DNA of 64,000 nucleotides from Capitulum mitella (GCA_030062745.1 CP099842.1:29141307-29205306); one strand, 5' to 3'; positions 50,428-63,638 are shown, numbered from the stretch's first letter. Numbers and translations are program-made. Notes: generated by a model from the letters alone, not told the origin.

Positions 50428-52780
50428 GTTACGGTGACCGGGCTGCCAGGATGGACGGGAGATTTACACAACCGTTTGCCGGTCACTCCGCTGGAGCTTC
50501 CGGCGTCCACGTGCTCGGAAGCATCAGACGGAGATGGCGCTGTGACCGTCGTGAGGTGGCCTTCTGCCCCGTCTTGTGGAGTTGTTAACGAGGCAAGACT
50601 GCTCTGTCTCCGTCTCCCCTGGCTCTGTGCTGGAGCTGAGGGCGAAAATAAGGTGGCGAGTTCCGCCGTTTGCTGTTGAACACGTCGACAGGCGGCACTG
50701 TCCTCGCCTCCGAGCACTGAGCGACAAGGTTGTGACAGGCAAGGGTCAATGCGTTCCGCCTTCTGGTGATGTATACCGCATGCACCAGTCCTGTCCCCGC
50801 CCCCTGATGGCGTACACAGGCCACGTTGTTTGTACACTCTTCTAGTGAGTTGGTGGCATACTTCAGGTGATGGTGTGCTGTACTGTTGTCACCTTGTGGC
50901 GTTCTGTCCCGTTCTTTTCGGTGGTGGACGGTGGCGCCCTCCACCCTCTCCCAGGGTGGCTGTCTGACGGGCTGGCCACCCGCCGGGTGCCTCCTCGAGG
51001 GTCACTCATCGTCGGAACGTTTTTGCAGTTTGTGTTCGCATGCTTCTCTCCATTCCCTCCTCCACTGACTTTCCTGTAATGTGTCGGTCCTTGGGTTCTC
51101 TCGTACAGCGTACACTGGAGCGGTGTCAATGCTGGACCAACGTGCACCCTGTTGCTGTATCCTGGATCCGTCCCGGTAACAGGGCAGAATGACCCCGTCC
51201 CCGGCCTGGTAACGGTCCGGTGGCGTTGCCGGACACGGCCGAGGCGGGCCCGACCCCAGCATCGAGATCACCAGTCGGTACCCGGTCCGGGCCGCGCCGG
51301 CCGGCCGGCCATGGCACTGGGTCACTGGCACCGGCCGGCGGCGCGGAAGCCACTGCGTCATATCTTCTCCGCAGCAGACCGCGCCGTGTGCCGGTTTTGA
51401 TGGGGACGACGCAGGGACCGGTCAGGCTCCAGCGACGAAGTCCCGGCCCACGACGCACCCAAAAACGGGTCGGCCTCATGCTCTGCAATTGTTTCTCACC
51501 GCACAAAAGCGTCCAAATGGCAGCCATAAGCCATGTGAGTACCATTAATATGCCATTACAGACCGCCAGATGCACATCGGAAACTGCGAAAACCTCAGCA
51601 ATACTAGAAGAATCCTAATCATACTGAAACACCAACAGAGCGGCCGTCAATGCCATAACCACAGTGCTACGGTCGGACCCGCAGGAGGATCCACTAGTCC
51701 GTTTTTCTTCTCGTCCGCTGGACTGAAGGACGGCGCTATGAACGCGACGACCCGCAGGTGCGCCAACAACCCGGAGTGGCGGCGTTCTGCGCCGCAATGG
51801 CGCGGTTCCGGTATTTCGAAACAGCGGACTTCCATGATCGCCAAGTCCCGTTATGGCCTGTCGAGACGGCAGCAGTTCCCGGATTCAGCGGCGACAGCGG
51901 CCGCCTGTCTGTCAGCGGGCGGCAGCCCCTGCCGACCCGTCACGCGCTGACGAATGGCCCGGCGTGTACGACGCCTACCGGCTGCGGCCTGGTGGAGGAC
52001 GCCGCAGACCTAGCCCGTCGTCTACGACGTCAGTTCCAGAGTTCAAGTCGACATTTCCTGCGATCCACCGTCTGCTACGTCAATTCTGGCGTTCAGCGTA
52101 ACATTGCTTTCGACAATGGCTTACTTGGACCGATTTACTGCGACAACCAAACAAGCTTCAAACGCTGAACTATCCAGTGTCGGCAGAAGTCACTTGAGTC
52201 GAAATTAAACGGCAAAACTGAGGTGACGGTTCGGAAGCTAGCTGCGTGACACCGCCCATCAATCAATGGGCCTTGGCGGGACAGGTGAAATAACCTCTAC
52301 TGCCGTTTGGGGCGAAGAAAGGCCCTTGTAGCACTGCCACCGATAAATGCTTTGGGATTTGGAGCTCCTAGCTCACCCATCGCTTCACCTCGGGATTCCG
52401 TCTCAGCGCATGGTGCTTCTAGGTGGCAGCTCAGTCAAAGTTTCCCGACGACTACGCGACATTGCACACCACCACGGCGCCATCTGTCTACCGCTGCGCT
52501 TCCAAACGCATCACAAGATGACTGGTCGATCGCGGTGGACACCGGCACGGCATTAGCAGCGCAGTGCAACGATAGGACGACTTCGCTCTATGGTATACGC
52601 CCTTGCACTGCGGCTGCCACGATTCCACCAGGACCAATGGACCCCTGAACTACGCCTGCCGATCCTCATTCGTGACACCTTGCCTGCTGTGCTGCCACAG
52701 CATGCAGCTGCCTGCCTCCGGCCGACTTAAGCATAATGGCATTGTCTGCCTCCAGCTTCCTTCGAAGCAGTGGCAGTGTA
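50428..52780. other. Intergenic, no gene recognised
   Basis: Largely CpG-rich (densest at about 51180-51470 and 51700-52080). Many overlapping chance frames. An AATAAA on the plus strand at 52775-52780, at the border of the CpG-poor TMA7 domain, might end an unseen plus-strand transcript. Confidence 0.45.
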
Positions 52781-53583
52781 AAAATAAAGTAAGGAAAATA
52801 GTAATATGGTAACTGCAATACAAAGATGGCAACTTCCTTTCGACCACGACCATCATATGCTTCCACAGATCTGTTTATGTTTTTCCTTTTTTGGGGGGAA
52901 GAGGGGCAGGAGGGGCAAATTGACTAAGACGACGTATGCAAAGCCTGTGGCATCTATGATCACTTCACAGACTTCATATTTTAACTAGCTGTCCTGGCCT
53001 GTAATGATGATGTACATATTTAACCCAACTGACAGAACAGGATGAGATTACACTTACCTCCCAAAACATTTTGAAATGGATCAAAAGACAGTAGCCAGTG
53101 AAACATCAAAAGGGATTTTGCAACAGCACACATCCTCAGCAGTCAACACAGTTTACAGGTAGTGTGCAAGTAAATGTTCTCACTAACATCATACAATAAC
53201 AGGATGAAAGTCTCATGGAGAGCAAGCACATGACAGCTTTGTAACAATTTAAGGGGTGATACAAGTTATCAAATGAAAGTTGCCTTACAAAGCAAAGACA
53301 AGAACCAATGGGCAATGCTGGTTGGCTATGTCATTTTTAAACTGTAAAAAAAGGGTTATAAAAGAACAAAAAAGGAAGCAATGTGACAGAACAATGACAC
53401 AGTAATTTGCAGGACTTAAAAGAGCAGCAAACCAATGGAAAGTTACAAAGAAACAGCATACCATCAAGAAACAGCTAGAAAATGAAATGAAATGATGCAC
53501 AACTAGTGTAACAAAGTTGCAGATAGTGTCCAAGTTTTCAAAGGAATGCATTATTCCATCTATCTTACTCAACCAGAACTTAC

Positions 53584-56214
53584 CAAGAGGTCCCTTTCCT
53601 GCAGCTTTTGCCTGGAGTTCCTTCAGCTTCTTTTGTTCTTCCTGTTGTTTTTTCTTAAACTCCATGTCACTCTGGGAAAACATTCAACTTTTGAAGTGTA
53701 CAACACATTCATCAGTGGTATCCATCACAAACTCCTACTAAAATAACCTGCACCATTTTTTAACTATTGTTTCAAAACAAACAAGGAACAAAATGCACTG
53801 AATAGCTATAAGGATTGTAAATGACACAAAAACAAAATCACTAAAAACCTTGCACATATTCTTAACTACAGTATATCTGTATGTCATTAATACACGGAAA
53901 TTATGGTTCCATGAGATGTTGAAGAGTCAACATATGGAACAGTCTGGCAAGAAATGATGGCTGCTAAGCAATGTGGCATGTCAATGTGGCATTTGACAGT
54001 AAGATGTAGGTGCCCTCTACAGGTGAGCATGCTAAGGACACTACATGATTGACAAACATGAGGCTACAATAATCTCATAACACCATCCTGTGTCTGAGTT
54101 GTACCAATGCCTGCACAACACAAGCAATTTTGAATTTCCTCTCAATATGGTGTTACTTTATTATCCTTGTTTTATTACTACACTCTGTATAATAAATTAC
54201 CTCATCCAGCTCCTTTCCTTGCTTCTTAGGAGCCTTCAGTGGTTTTTTCTTGCCTCCTGTACAAAACATGAAAAAATATGTTAATGTATCACATAACTGC
54301 ACACAGAGGTCATTATCCACACATTAACACATCAAGCAATAATGCATGAGACAAGTGAACCATCACCTGTGGTCTGCCTCCTGGATCAACCCAAGATTTC
54401 TGTAATGCATTAAGCATGGCTGGAATGATAATGTTCTATACATATTATCTAATCCTTCACCTGCAGCACACTGCCATGAAGTTACTAAATGGTTCTGCTC
54501 AGATCACATATTTATTACTACATTTTACTCCCTGCTCAGTCTCACACAGTGTCTGTTATGAGACATCCATCATGGTGTGGACAATTTAAAAACTGCTGTT
54601 TTCCTCTAAGCAACACTACTCACTATATACCACATTATTACCTTTTGCAGACCATTTTTGGAATAATGATTGTGCAGTAAAATAGACAAACTTTTATAGT
54701 AAACAAAAATTCATTTACACTCACACTACCATTTCCAAAGAAAATTGAGTAGCAATGCAATGCAAACAAATGGGAATGAAAATATTTTGTTTACAATGAA
54801 TTTGTTCCAAATACCTTTAAGCACTGCACAAAAACTGAACTGAGAGCATCAATGGATTCATAAATCTTAATGTGATGGATAGGTTATGCTAAGTTCAAGT
54901 CAAAGTTTGATTAAATTAGTTTAAGTTAGGCTGTTTGCAATGTACAACACCTACCAATGTCGAAAGTGACAAAATACCCCAACCTTGGAAATGCTCTTGT
55001 CAAATCACTTACCAAAGAATCTGGCAATACATTACTCTTTCACCTTTCACAGACCACTTTTGCTATACATAAGATGCAGAAGAGCTTAGACTTTCCTATG
55101 AAAGCAAGAAGTGGAAACTATACAAACCATACACCATACTTTGGAAACCATACACTACCAGTATGGTTTCCAAAGGAAATGGAGTTATATTTCAATGCAA
55201 GCAAATGGACCAGAATGGGTGGTGCCATCTTGTTTTCCCTGCCTTTGCTCCAAAGATGCCCTATGTACTGCATAACATTTGATGACATCATCAAAAAATG
55301 ACATGGGGAACAATGTTGTGCCAAAGGCACAACCCCGCACCAGAGGCACTGTATGGGATACTAGAGGTCATAGGCTGATATAGGGTGTGATTGGTCTTAG
55401 CGCAATCCAACAAAGGTTAGGTCGAGTGACTGAATAGGTTAGGTTAGGTTAGGTTATGCTATGTTAGGTGAGGATGGGTTAGGTTAGGTTTGATTAGATT
55501 AGATTAGATTAATCAGATTATGTTAGGTTAGGTTGGTTGGGTTGGTAAGGTTAGGCTAGTTATCTTGTTTATTATTCCTTAAGTTAGGGTATACTGATGA
55601 CATTATTAGGCCCAAAATACCTTCACCTTGGGAATTGCCCTTTTGGACTTTGTTACCATGAAACTGCAGAAGAAGTCAGACAACTGGAACAACAGTCAGT
55701 GATGAATGCAGTGACAATATTATTTGGTAACTTTTCTACTTTCTTCATCTTGGAATGTCATGTAGCAACTGAATCACAAGTTTTTGCCTCAAACCTGTCC
55801 ATTGTATGGTTTTTAATACCATTTATGCTGCTTTTCACTACTTCATGAAAATGTGATGTATGGCCTAGGATCCAAGCTGAGACCAGAGACTATACCTTGA
55901 AACAGTGTACCCTGAGTATTCACCCTAGCACCATTCTTAACTTTTACCATTTCTATGGAAAATGGGCAGCTGCTCCAAATGTGGTGCACAGCTACAATTC
56001 CGATGATGGCAAAAGTTTGACAGCTATTTATGTCACGCCTACTCGTATAAAAAACTGCATAACACACCCTATTTTCATGCCGAGGCACAAGGAACAGAGA
56101 TGCGTTTAAAGATCATAGGACCATCCACAAAATACAAACATCCTACCACAATTATAATAATTAAACCATTAAGTTAGCCCTCACATATTACAACTAACCT
56201 TCTCTTCCCGACAT
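53584..56214 (-). CDS. TMA7: Translation machinery-associated protein 7 (3 exons; terminal exon not found)
   Basis: A small, very basic conserved protein of about 64 residues, linked in yeast to ribosomes. Coding exons on the minus strand: 56214-56199 (MSGREG start), 54256-54201 (GGKKKPLKAPKKQGKELDE) and 53671-53584 (SDMEFKKKQQEEQKKLKELQ then AKAAGKGPL). All have GT-AG junctions and consistent phases (1, 0, then 1 at the last donor). This gives 53 codons plus one base, leaving about 10-11 codons (the usual GGIKKSGKK-type end) for a final exon. I searched the minus strand from 53580 down to about 52780 by eye for the conserved IKKSGKK ending and did not find it; the exon may be very short, diverged, or further left. 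Intron 1 (1.9 kb) contains a TTAGG-associated repeat. The whole locus is AT-rich with almost no CpG, unlike its surroundings. Confidence 0.9.
55334..55560 (-). repeat. TTAGG-associated repeat R2 in TMA7 intron 1, CpG-decayed copy
   Basis: Reading the minus strand, CCTAACC steps lead into a unit aligning with R2 of the 21-kb and 31-kb loci (ACCAATCACACCC for TCCGATCGCACCC, then CTCTAGTATCCCATACAGTG). The plus strand at 55435-55560 is rich in TTAGG and TTAGATTAGATTAG. CpG positions of the other copies appear as TG or CA. Confidence 0.75.
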
Positions 56215-56361
56215 CTCTGATGAAGCAAAAGGAAGATATCCGCTACGAACAGCACCACCCAGACTGAACCAACACCTCAGCCAGCACCAGCACCTTCAGG
56301 AAACAATACAGGCGCATGCAAATCGTACGCGACATTCGACACACCTGCGGCGTAATGACAA

Positions 56362-56572
56362 CATTTATGTACCACTAAACAACATTTATGTACTATTACA
56401 ACATTTATGTACTACATTTATGCACTACTAAAATTACATGTACTTCTGCTTATGTACTACAATATTTATGTACTACTGATGTACTGCTACATATATGTAC
56501 TACTATTTATGTACTACTAATTTATGTACTGCTCCTACTGTACTACTACTGACTACTAAAGCTACTAATTTA
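56362..56572. repeat. Degenerate short repeat around TTTATGTACTAC
   Basis: About a dozen spaced copies of ATTTATGTACTACTA or shortened forms over 210 bp, just upstream of the TMA7 start. Confidence 0.9.
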
Positions 56573-59340
56573 GTCTTCCGTATGCCACCAGCGTTGTAGA
56601 ATTTTCGTAATTTTCACGAATGGTGTTGTTTCATGTACTGCTGGTGTTAAGCCCGACGTGTCCCAATTTTTCTCGATGATTTTCACGGCTTGACTTCATA
56701 TTGTTGGCACTTTGCATATCGTCATTTGCGCCTCAGCTCCGATGTCTGGAAAAGATCCAAAATATTTACTCCACGATGAAATTGTATAGTAAAAGCTCTT
56801 AAACGAAACCACGGTAACGCTCATAATGGGCGTTTCCTTAGAGCTTTTTGCCGACAAACATTACAGCGGTAACATGATTTGCAGTGCAATGCGGGCAGCC
56901 GCGATGCCGAACTGGACGCCGCATGTCCGGCGAGATGGTTGCATCGCCGGCCGGTGCGCGAGGCGGCCCGGTCGTGCCGCCCGTATCCGTGCTGGGTGCT
57001 TGCTTAACGCCGGCCGTGGCCAAGGTGCAGGGCCTTCATGCGCGTTGTAGAACTCTTTCTTTTTCTTGTTACATCGGGCTCTCATCTTTCTATGTAAACT
57101 GCGAGTCAACCAGGGGTGTATTTAGAAATTGACCAAGGGGATCCCATCTTGCTCCAGGGGGGCGTCGCCAGTTTTATGAGCGTTAATATGCATGGTGGGG
57201 GCGTGATGGGGGGTTGGATGGGAGGCAGCTGTACTTCTCGAAAATGTTATTCTGGCTTCGCTTGGCCTGGCAGGTAGCCGGGCACTTTCTGCAATTACAC
57301 TATGCCTTAGGTGCCAATGTTGGTCCCCAGGGCACGTGATACTGCGGTGACAGGGCAGGATCTCTGCCACTGAACTATCGGAATGCGGGACTGATCATGT
57401 CACCCGGCAGCAAATCGCTGTATGCACGCAGTTCACGACGGTACTCAAGTGCAGGGCACATATGAGAACTTTAGCCTTCCACGCATTCGATTCCGTTGGC
57501 CATACCAGACGCTACAGGTTCAATTCTTCCACACAGTTTACACAGTCCATATTTAAAACAGATTTAAGCAGCACCTGGTAACTATTAATCGTCAGTGACC
57601 CCATGACGCCATGACACTGGGCACTCAACTGAAAAAACTATGCCGCTCTACTCCGACGTATCAGTCATCCAGCGCAGAAACCAGGCGTGGCGCCACTGAC
57701 TTTTGATTGTGGGGTACTATAAGGGGCGCAGCACAGACGATGAGCTCTTGACCCCCTCCCCCATCAAAACTGCATTCCATCCCGGATTCGGGCCAATTTT
57801 ATTTTACGATTTACGATCTTTGCGATAAAAATCTTGTTGCTTATCTGGCAGAAATGACGGTAAGATACGCAATCCCGGACAAAAAAAATGAGTTCTACAT
57901 CACAAAACAAATCGCCATGAAAGCAGACTTGGTCACAATATATCCGAAGTCAAGTTACATCGGCAAAATCACGTCATAAAATTTTGCTATGCCATTCATT
58001 GGATTTCAGATCTCTATCGAAGTTGCGGCGATAATCGTCTCGCATCAACCACTTATGTTGAAATGATAAGGTTTCCAGAACGGTTCCATGCGCAAAACAA
58101 GTTTAAAATCATGTTTCGCCTCACGAGATAGATTATTGTGGGGTATTTAGTACAGGTAGTACCCACAGTCAAATGACTGTGAGATACTGGTACCCACGTA
58201 CCCCACGCCGCCCATGGCAGATACAGAAGCTGAAAACGGTGCTCGACGGTGATTACATATGCAGACTATATATATACACACACACATATGTATCTATATA
58301 TATATATATATATAAATGTATATATATCATGCAGACATGGCTACATTTTAGATCACAATGGTGTCCTTTGAGCCCTCGAAGGCACCCCTCAAGAGACTGG
58401 GGCACCGTTTTGTTCTTTAGGACCTCCTCCTAGCCATCGGGACACATTTTGGGATCTCAGCGCTGCCGTTGGAACCCTCGGGCTGCGATCCTCCAGGGGG
58501 ATGGGAGCCCTTCTGTTTTTTAGGGCGTTTTTCTTACCCTCAGGATAAGTTTTCATATGTGACGTGCAGTTGCATGGTGGTGATTTTGCAACATTGCAAC
58601 ACTTTGCAACCTTCTGTTTGGTCGACTGGAGCCTCGCGAGCACGTTGGTGGTGTCCGTTTAGCGCTACGGCCGACCGTTGCGGAGATATTAGCCCTTGTG
58701 ACGTTGTGCAGCATTCTGCAACAATGTGCAAAATGGGCCAAACCGATGCTTGTGGCCGCCGGAACACGCCTGGATCCGTGCCAGGGCGTCGCGGGCCTCC
58801 GAACGTGTCACCAGCCGGACACAGCTGTAGCCGCCCACGCCCTTCGCCGTGGAGCCGTCGCCTGCCGTGAACGGGGGCGCCTGCGCACAAACGGGCTGCA
58901 TTTTTGCGGTCACTGCCACCAGCAGAACATTTAAAAGATAAGGCAGGTCAAATCTGGACAGCGTATGGGCGGTTCACATTTTACGTCGAGGGTTTTAGTT
59001 GAAAAGATGAACGGTGAGATCTTAGCGTGGAAAAGGACTTGCAGATGGTTCCCTGCATAACGCTCAGACTCCCGGTCATTTGGGGGCCAAACAGAAATGA
59101 AAGCGGATAAACGTCCATCCCACGGGGAGAATATTCAGAATTTCGGCTGATTGACATTGTTCCTATGACGTGGCTGATTTCTTCCTTCGAGGCCAGTTGT
59201 TTCTGCTGATTCCTGCAAGCGCCCGTACGCCTCCACTGGTTCCTAATCCCATCCACCCCGTCGTCCGTCATCCCCTGTCGTACCCTCCCCCGTCAGTTGT
59301 CTAATTAATAACACGTCACGTGCTCACTGTTCCCTGCCAG
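56573..59340. other. Intergenic, no gene recognised
   Basis: Contains a CA/TA microsatellite at 58263-58327 and a TIR-like CAGGGGTGTATTTAGAAATT at 57110 with no partner end found. No coding sequence supported. Confidence 0.5.
58263..58327. repeat. TA/CA microsatellite
   Basis: Mixed ACTATATATATACACACACA and TATATATATATATATATA steps. Confidence 0.9.
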
Positions 59341-59455
59341 AGGTGCAGGATCACCAGGAACACCGTGAAGCCGCCAGAGTGGGTGAATGCCCATTCCCTC
59401 AATGAAACGGTCATAGAAACTCTGCCTAATCACTGGCTCGAGACCCTTCGAACCC
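59341..59455 (+). CDS. Candidate exon, unknown protein (partial)
   Basis: Between a pyrimidine-rich acceptor (GTTCCCTGCCAG) and a donor (CCC|GTAAGT) lies an open 115-nt stretch. It reads RCRITRNTVKPPEWVNAHSL then NETVIETLPNHWLETLRT, which looks protein-like in composition. I do not recognise the family. A second acceptor-donor pair bounds 59637-59734 (RPSVRFFRLWRDPSFKWWPP), but the phases of the two do not join in those frames, so they are not presented as one gene. Confidence 0.25.
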
Positions 59456-59734
59456 GTAAGTCCGCACCGCATCCCATTCCCATCCCTGCTCCTAGGTTAG
59501 CCCCGGACGCATGCCAGAGGTGTTCCAGATGCAGCGGCGTGAGCCGCACGGCACAGGGGTCTCACACACCACCGATATTGTCGGTGCGGTCAGTCCCCCT
59601 GTCGGCGCCGTCCTGGGATTGGGCCCCTTCTTGCAGCGCCCGTCGGTTCGCTTTTTCCGTTTATGGCGGGATCCGAGCTTCAAATGGTGGCCTCCAATGA
59701 GGCAGGTGTGTTGGAATAATAAATTTTACCTCAC

Positions 59735-62700
59735 GTAAGTGCGCCTCCGACATGTCGGATAGGTTTTCCTCGTAGACAGGGGTACTACACACACGTCTTC
59801 AGCCTCGATGTTGCCGGCCATTCTCAGTCAGTGTTGGCTTTAAGTCATTCAGCATTGGCCGCGCCGCCCAGTGGCCTTAGCCATTGTGGCGGCGGGTGGC
59901 GACAAACTCATCTCCCGTTGGCGATGTTCGCCGCTCCGGGAAGTGGACAGCGCAGTTCCGTCGACTGACGGCAGTCAACGCGCCAGACCTGATGTGACGG
60001 ATTATCAGGTGGCATATCCGAGACCTTTCCGGAGACCCGGCCTCGGCCTCCCGGGTCTCGGTTGCGTGGATCGGCAAACCCTTGGGCCTCAATCTGTTAG
60101 CCTGCTCAAACGACGACGGCACCTTATGATTGCGACCTTATGATTGACCTTATGATATGATTGATACCTTATGACCTTGATTGCGACAGAACCTTAACCC
60201 CCGGTGGTGCTTCTCCCCTACCGGCGAGTGGACGGTATCGTCCCGTCACCGAACGCAGGTCACGGGCCTGGCCAAGTGGCGTGACACTGCATAACCTGGG
60301 GCCCACTATCAAGGCAGCTCATGCGACGATGGCAGCGACAAAACCTCCGGGTATGGTCGTCACTAACCCGGCGAGTGGACGGCGTCCCATCCACCATCCA
60401 CAGCTCACGCGCCCGACCTCATCTTGGTGACAAGGCATGGCCGGGGCAACCGCTGGCGACCTGGCCTCTGTCGCCGTGTCCCGGCTGCGTGACGCTGCAC
60501 ACCCGTGGGCCCCAAAATCCAGCCTAGCCGTTGCCGACGGGCGGCGATAACCTCCGGGGATATCCCACATCCACCCGGCAAGTGAACGGCTGACCGACAT
60601 TCACTGATCGCAGGCCGCGCGCTTGACCCAGCGGCGGGTTCTGCAAAACCTCTAGCCCAAAGTCCAGCCGTGCCCACGAGATTGTGGGATGGCGTTGGGT
60701 ACTTAATTGCCGGAGGGCGGGTCCGCGGTTGCCATATCAGTCAACGGGCACGCAGTATACCTGCCCCCTCTTTCATGATGATGATCTGCCGCCCATTGCT
60801 GACCATGAAATGACGTTAGAGTTGTCTTGGTTTAACCTAATTATGCCCAGTGAGGCATTTCGTAGGGGATGACTTAATCATGATATTAAACATTTGACAA
60901 AAGCCAGATAATTTCGTAGCCAGCCAAGGTCGAAGAAAGTTGATCAGAGAAATGTCAGTTCACAAAAAAAAACATAACAAACTTTAAATGGTAAATTGTC
61001 TTTTTTTTCTGTGGCATCAACTACAAGGTAACTAAAGATTCCCGGGAAAAAATGATTGGCCTGTGAATTGAAGACGTCATCATCCCTCACGTGCGCCCAG
61101 TTTTGGGCATGTGCCTCATCATGTGGCCGAGAACAGGGCCGCCTGAGCGGCCTGCCTGTCCTCTGAAACACCTACGTTCGGAGGACGTGTCCATCGGCTT
61201 GTCTCCGGCCGATCTTTGTGGACACGGCGGTCCGGCCGATGCATCGTGACGAGCCATGAGCGGAGAATGCCCATTCGATTTGCGCACATCGGTCCGACCA
61301 TTACACCAAGGTCATAACCTTGCATTATAACCATGTACAAGGTCGGTCGCACTATCCGACCACTCACAATGTAAATATTCCTTCGGCGGCGGCTCAACAT
61401 TCATTCACCTCAAGCTGACCGGCCTCCTGTCGCCGGTCAGCACCACCGTGCCGACCGGCGACAGGGGGCGAGGGCTATTTCAGACGGTCGGGCGGCGGTC
61501 CCCCTCTAGCCTCCGGCGCGGCGGCCCCGGTAAATGGCTATTATCGGGCAGGCGATCGGCTACGCGGACGCACGCCGGCGGCCGCCCGGACGCCCGGTTC
61601 GGAGACCAGGCAGGGTATTTAAATTTCGCCGCGAACTGAGCACCACGATCAAAGAATGAAACACGGCAGTCGATCGCATTACGAAACGGTGCCTGCAACG
61701 CCGCAGAAGCACCTGCCCGTTCCGCTGTTTCCGAGATGACAATTTACCCGACAATTTACCAGCATTTTGCTTGCTGAGATTGAACAGCACGGCAACGGCG
61801 CCGAACACAGTTCAGTTTGTTTAGCTGCGGTTATTATTCATTCGTTCAGGACCACGGCAGCAAATAATTGACATTAACTAAATGGGACTGACCTCAAGTG
61901 TGCTAATTCGGCATGCATGTTTGCTAGCCTTTCACTGCATGATTTCATTTCATGCGTACTGACTACACGTTTCAAATTACCCGAAAATTAACCGATGCAA
62001 GAACAATTTAGATTTCGAAATCCTGTGAGCTTAACTCTGAGTGCCAGCAGCAGTGACCAGAATAGCAGAGGTACCAAAACTAATGAATGTCAGGCAAGTT
62101 ATAAACTGCTGTTCGTTGGTTCGTTTCTGAATGCAAAACGGTGATGATTGCAAATTAACTGTCACATGTTCGGTTTACATTCGCATGGTTGTACAGAAAA
62201 ATGGTTGAACTGTAATTATTACGAGGCCAAGTACTTAAGCGTCAGGTTCCAAGGCATTTTACCTGTACGTTAGCGCAACAAAGGAGAAAATTAGCGGAAG
62301 CGGGGAGGGGGGAGAAGAGCGGATTATATAAATTAAGGATGATTTAGCTGACTATGAAAGCCACGCACGAATGCAATATATTCCTTGACTATTCAAATCA
62401 ATTGTTTTCTTACGTCCATGTTGACGCCATTCTCCAAAATTCTATTGATAAGTCTACACGCTCAACGACCCACTAACTGGTCCCACTGGTGTGACGGAAA
62501 AAGAAACAAGCACTCTACCGTTGCATTTACATGAGGCCAACTGGCCTCGCATAAGAAACAAAAATGGCTTGCGACTAATCGCCTTCCAGTCACTCTGCAT
62601 CGTTCTCGGCCATACGACCCAGATTGCCATCCAGTTTCGACGTTTATTTTCCTGGACATAAGAAAACGGAACTATCACTCGCTCACACACATTCATAATT

Positions 62701-63600
62701 CAACACGCCAAATTGCATTTCGCATCGAAACGCCGTTTCCCATCCCGGGATGGATCCCAAGCTCCCTCAGTCCCTGGTGTCCCCTTGTCCCTGTCCTCTC
62801 TCCGCTGGATGGACGGTAGCCATTACGACTGAAAATTTGCGTGACCGTATGACCAAAAAAACAGCGTGATGCAGGCAGGACTTTTGAGCGCCGTATGGCA
62901 ATCAACTTACGGATGATGTTCTGGGATGGCTGGACTTTGCAGCGTGTCGTCTGGGCAGAGCAGGAGCCTTGTAGGGTCGCACCGGTCAGCGTGCGGGAGG
63001 GCAAATTGTACAGCCGCTCGTATTGATTGCGAGCTCCCGTCTCTGACCACTTCAGTCCCCGGCTGTTCTCACGACCTCTTTCCAAGGACCGTTCCTCCCG
63101 AATTTTCACGCATGACTCTGGCTCAGTCCACGCTCAGTCAAACTTTCCACGAACTCCTCGCAGGCTGCTCTGAGTGGACACCTTCCACGAACTGTTTTCG
63201 AACTCAGCTGTTTCGATTTTTTCCAGCCTGTCATGCTCCCGCTTCTGAGACTAAACGTGGCTTCGACATGGCATGGTGTGATGGATCAGTTTAGTCTACG
63301 TCAGCTTGTGATGTATCCAGCCGACCCCCGGAAAAAGGGCTGCGTTTCTGGGTCAGGCATTCGCGCCCTGGCGTCATCCTAGCGGCCCCCCATGACTTTG
63401 TGACACACTGACGCCGGCGTATCCGGGTTTGGCGTTCGGCCGGTCTAAATTTGGAATCTTAACCGGATGTTTTTCAGAGTCACACAAAAACAGCCTGTGG
63501 GACCTCCGGTCCCCTAGAAATGAGCTACAACTGTATCGATGCCAAGCCAGTGTCGTCTCATGAGCCAAAATGTAAAATATTTTGAATTTTCGTTTGCCTG
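59735..63600. other. Intergenic, no gene recognised
   Basis: Holds the degenerate repeat block at 59935-60680. After 61780 the DNA is more AT-rich and appears unique. Open frames up to 138 codons (62693-63109, minus strand) show no motifs. Confidence 0.45.
59935..60680. repeat. Degenerate tandem repeat, about 4 units of 150-290 bp
   Basis: The phrase CCGGCRAGTGGACGG starts related units at about 59936, 60222, 60369 and 60576. Each is followed by a GCGNNNGACC stretch, GTGACNCTGCA and TGGGCCC(C)A...CCAG. Confidence 0.6.
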
Positions 63601-63638
63601 CAATAACGAGACAAAATCTAACCCGTTACACATACGTC

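Noticed and set aside
50277-50837. 186-codon minus-strand frame
   Set aside because: Its C-terminal part is translated foldback-arm repeats and the rest is low-complexity; not credible as a gene.
57318-57392. tRNA-Asp-like sequence on the minus strand (CGATAGTTCAGTGGCAGAG, CCTGTCACC)
   Set aside because: The first half resembles a tRNA, but there is no B-box/T-arm and the acceptor stem does not pair. At most a SINE or pseudogene remnant.
59637-59734. Second candidate exon (RPSVRFFRLWRDPSFKWW) after 59341-59455
   Set aside because: Has acceptor and donor-like borders, but its open frame does not join in phase with the preceding candidate, and an in-phase join hits a stop. Kept only as a note.
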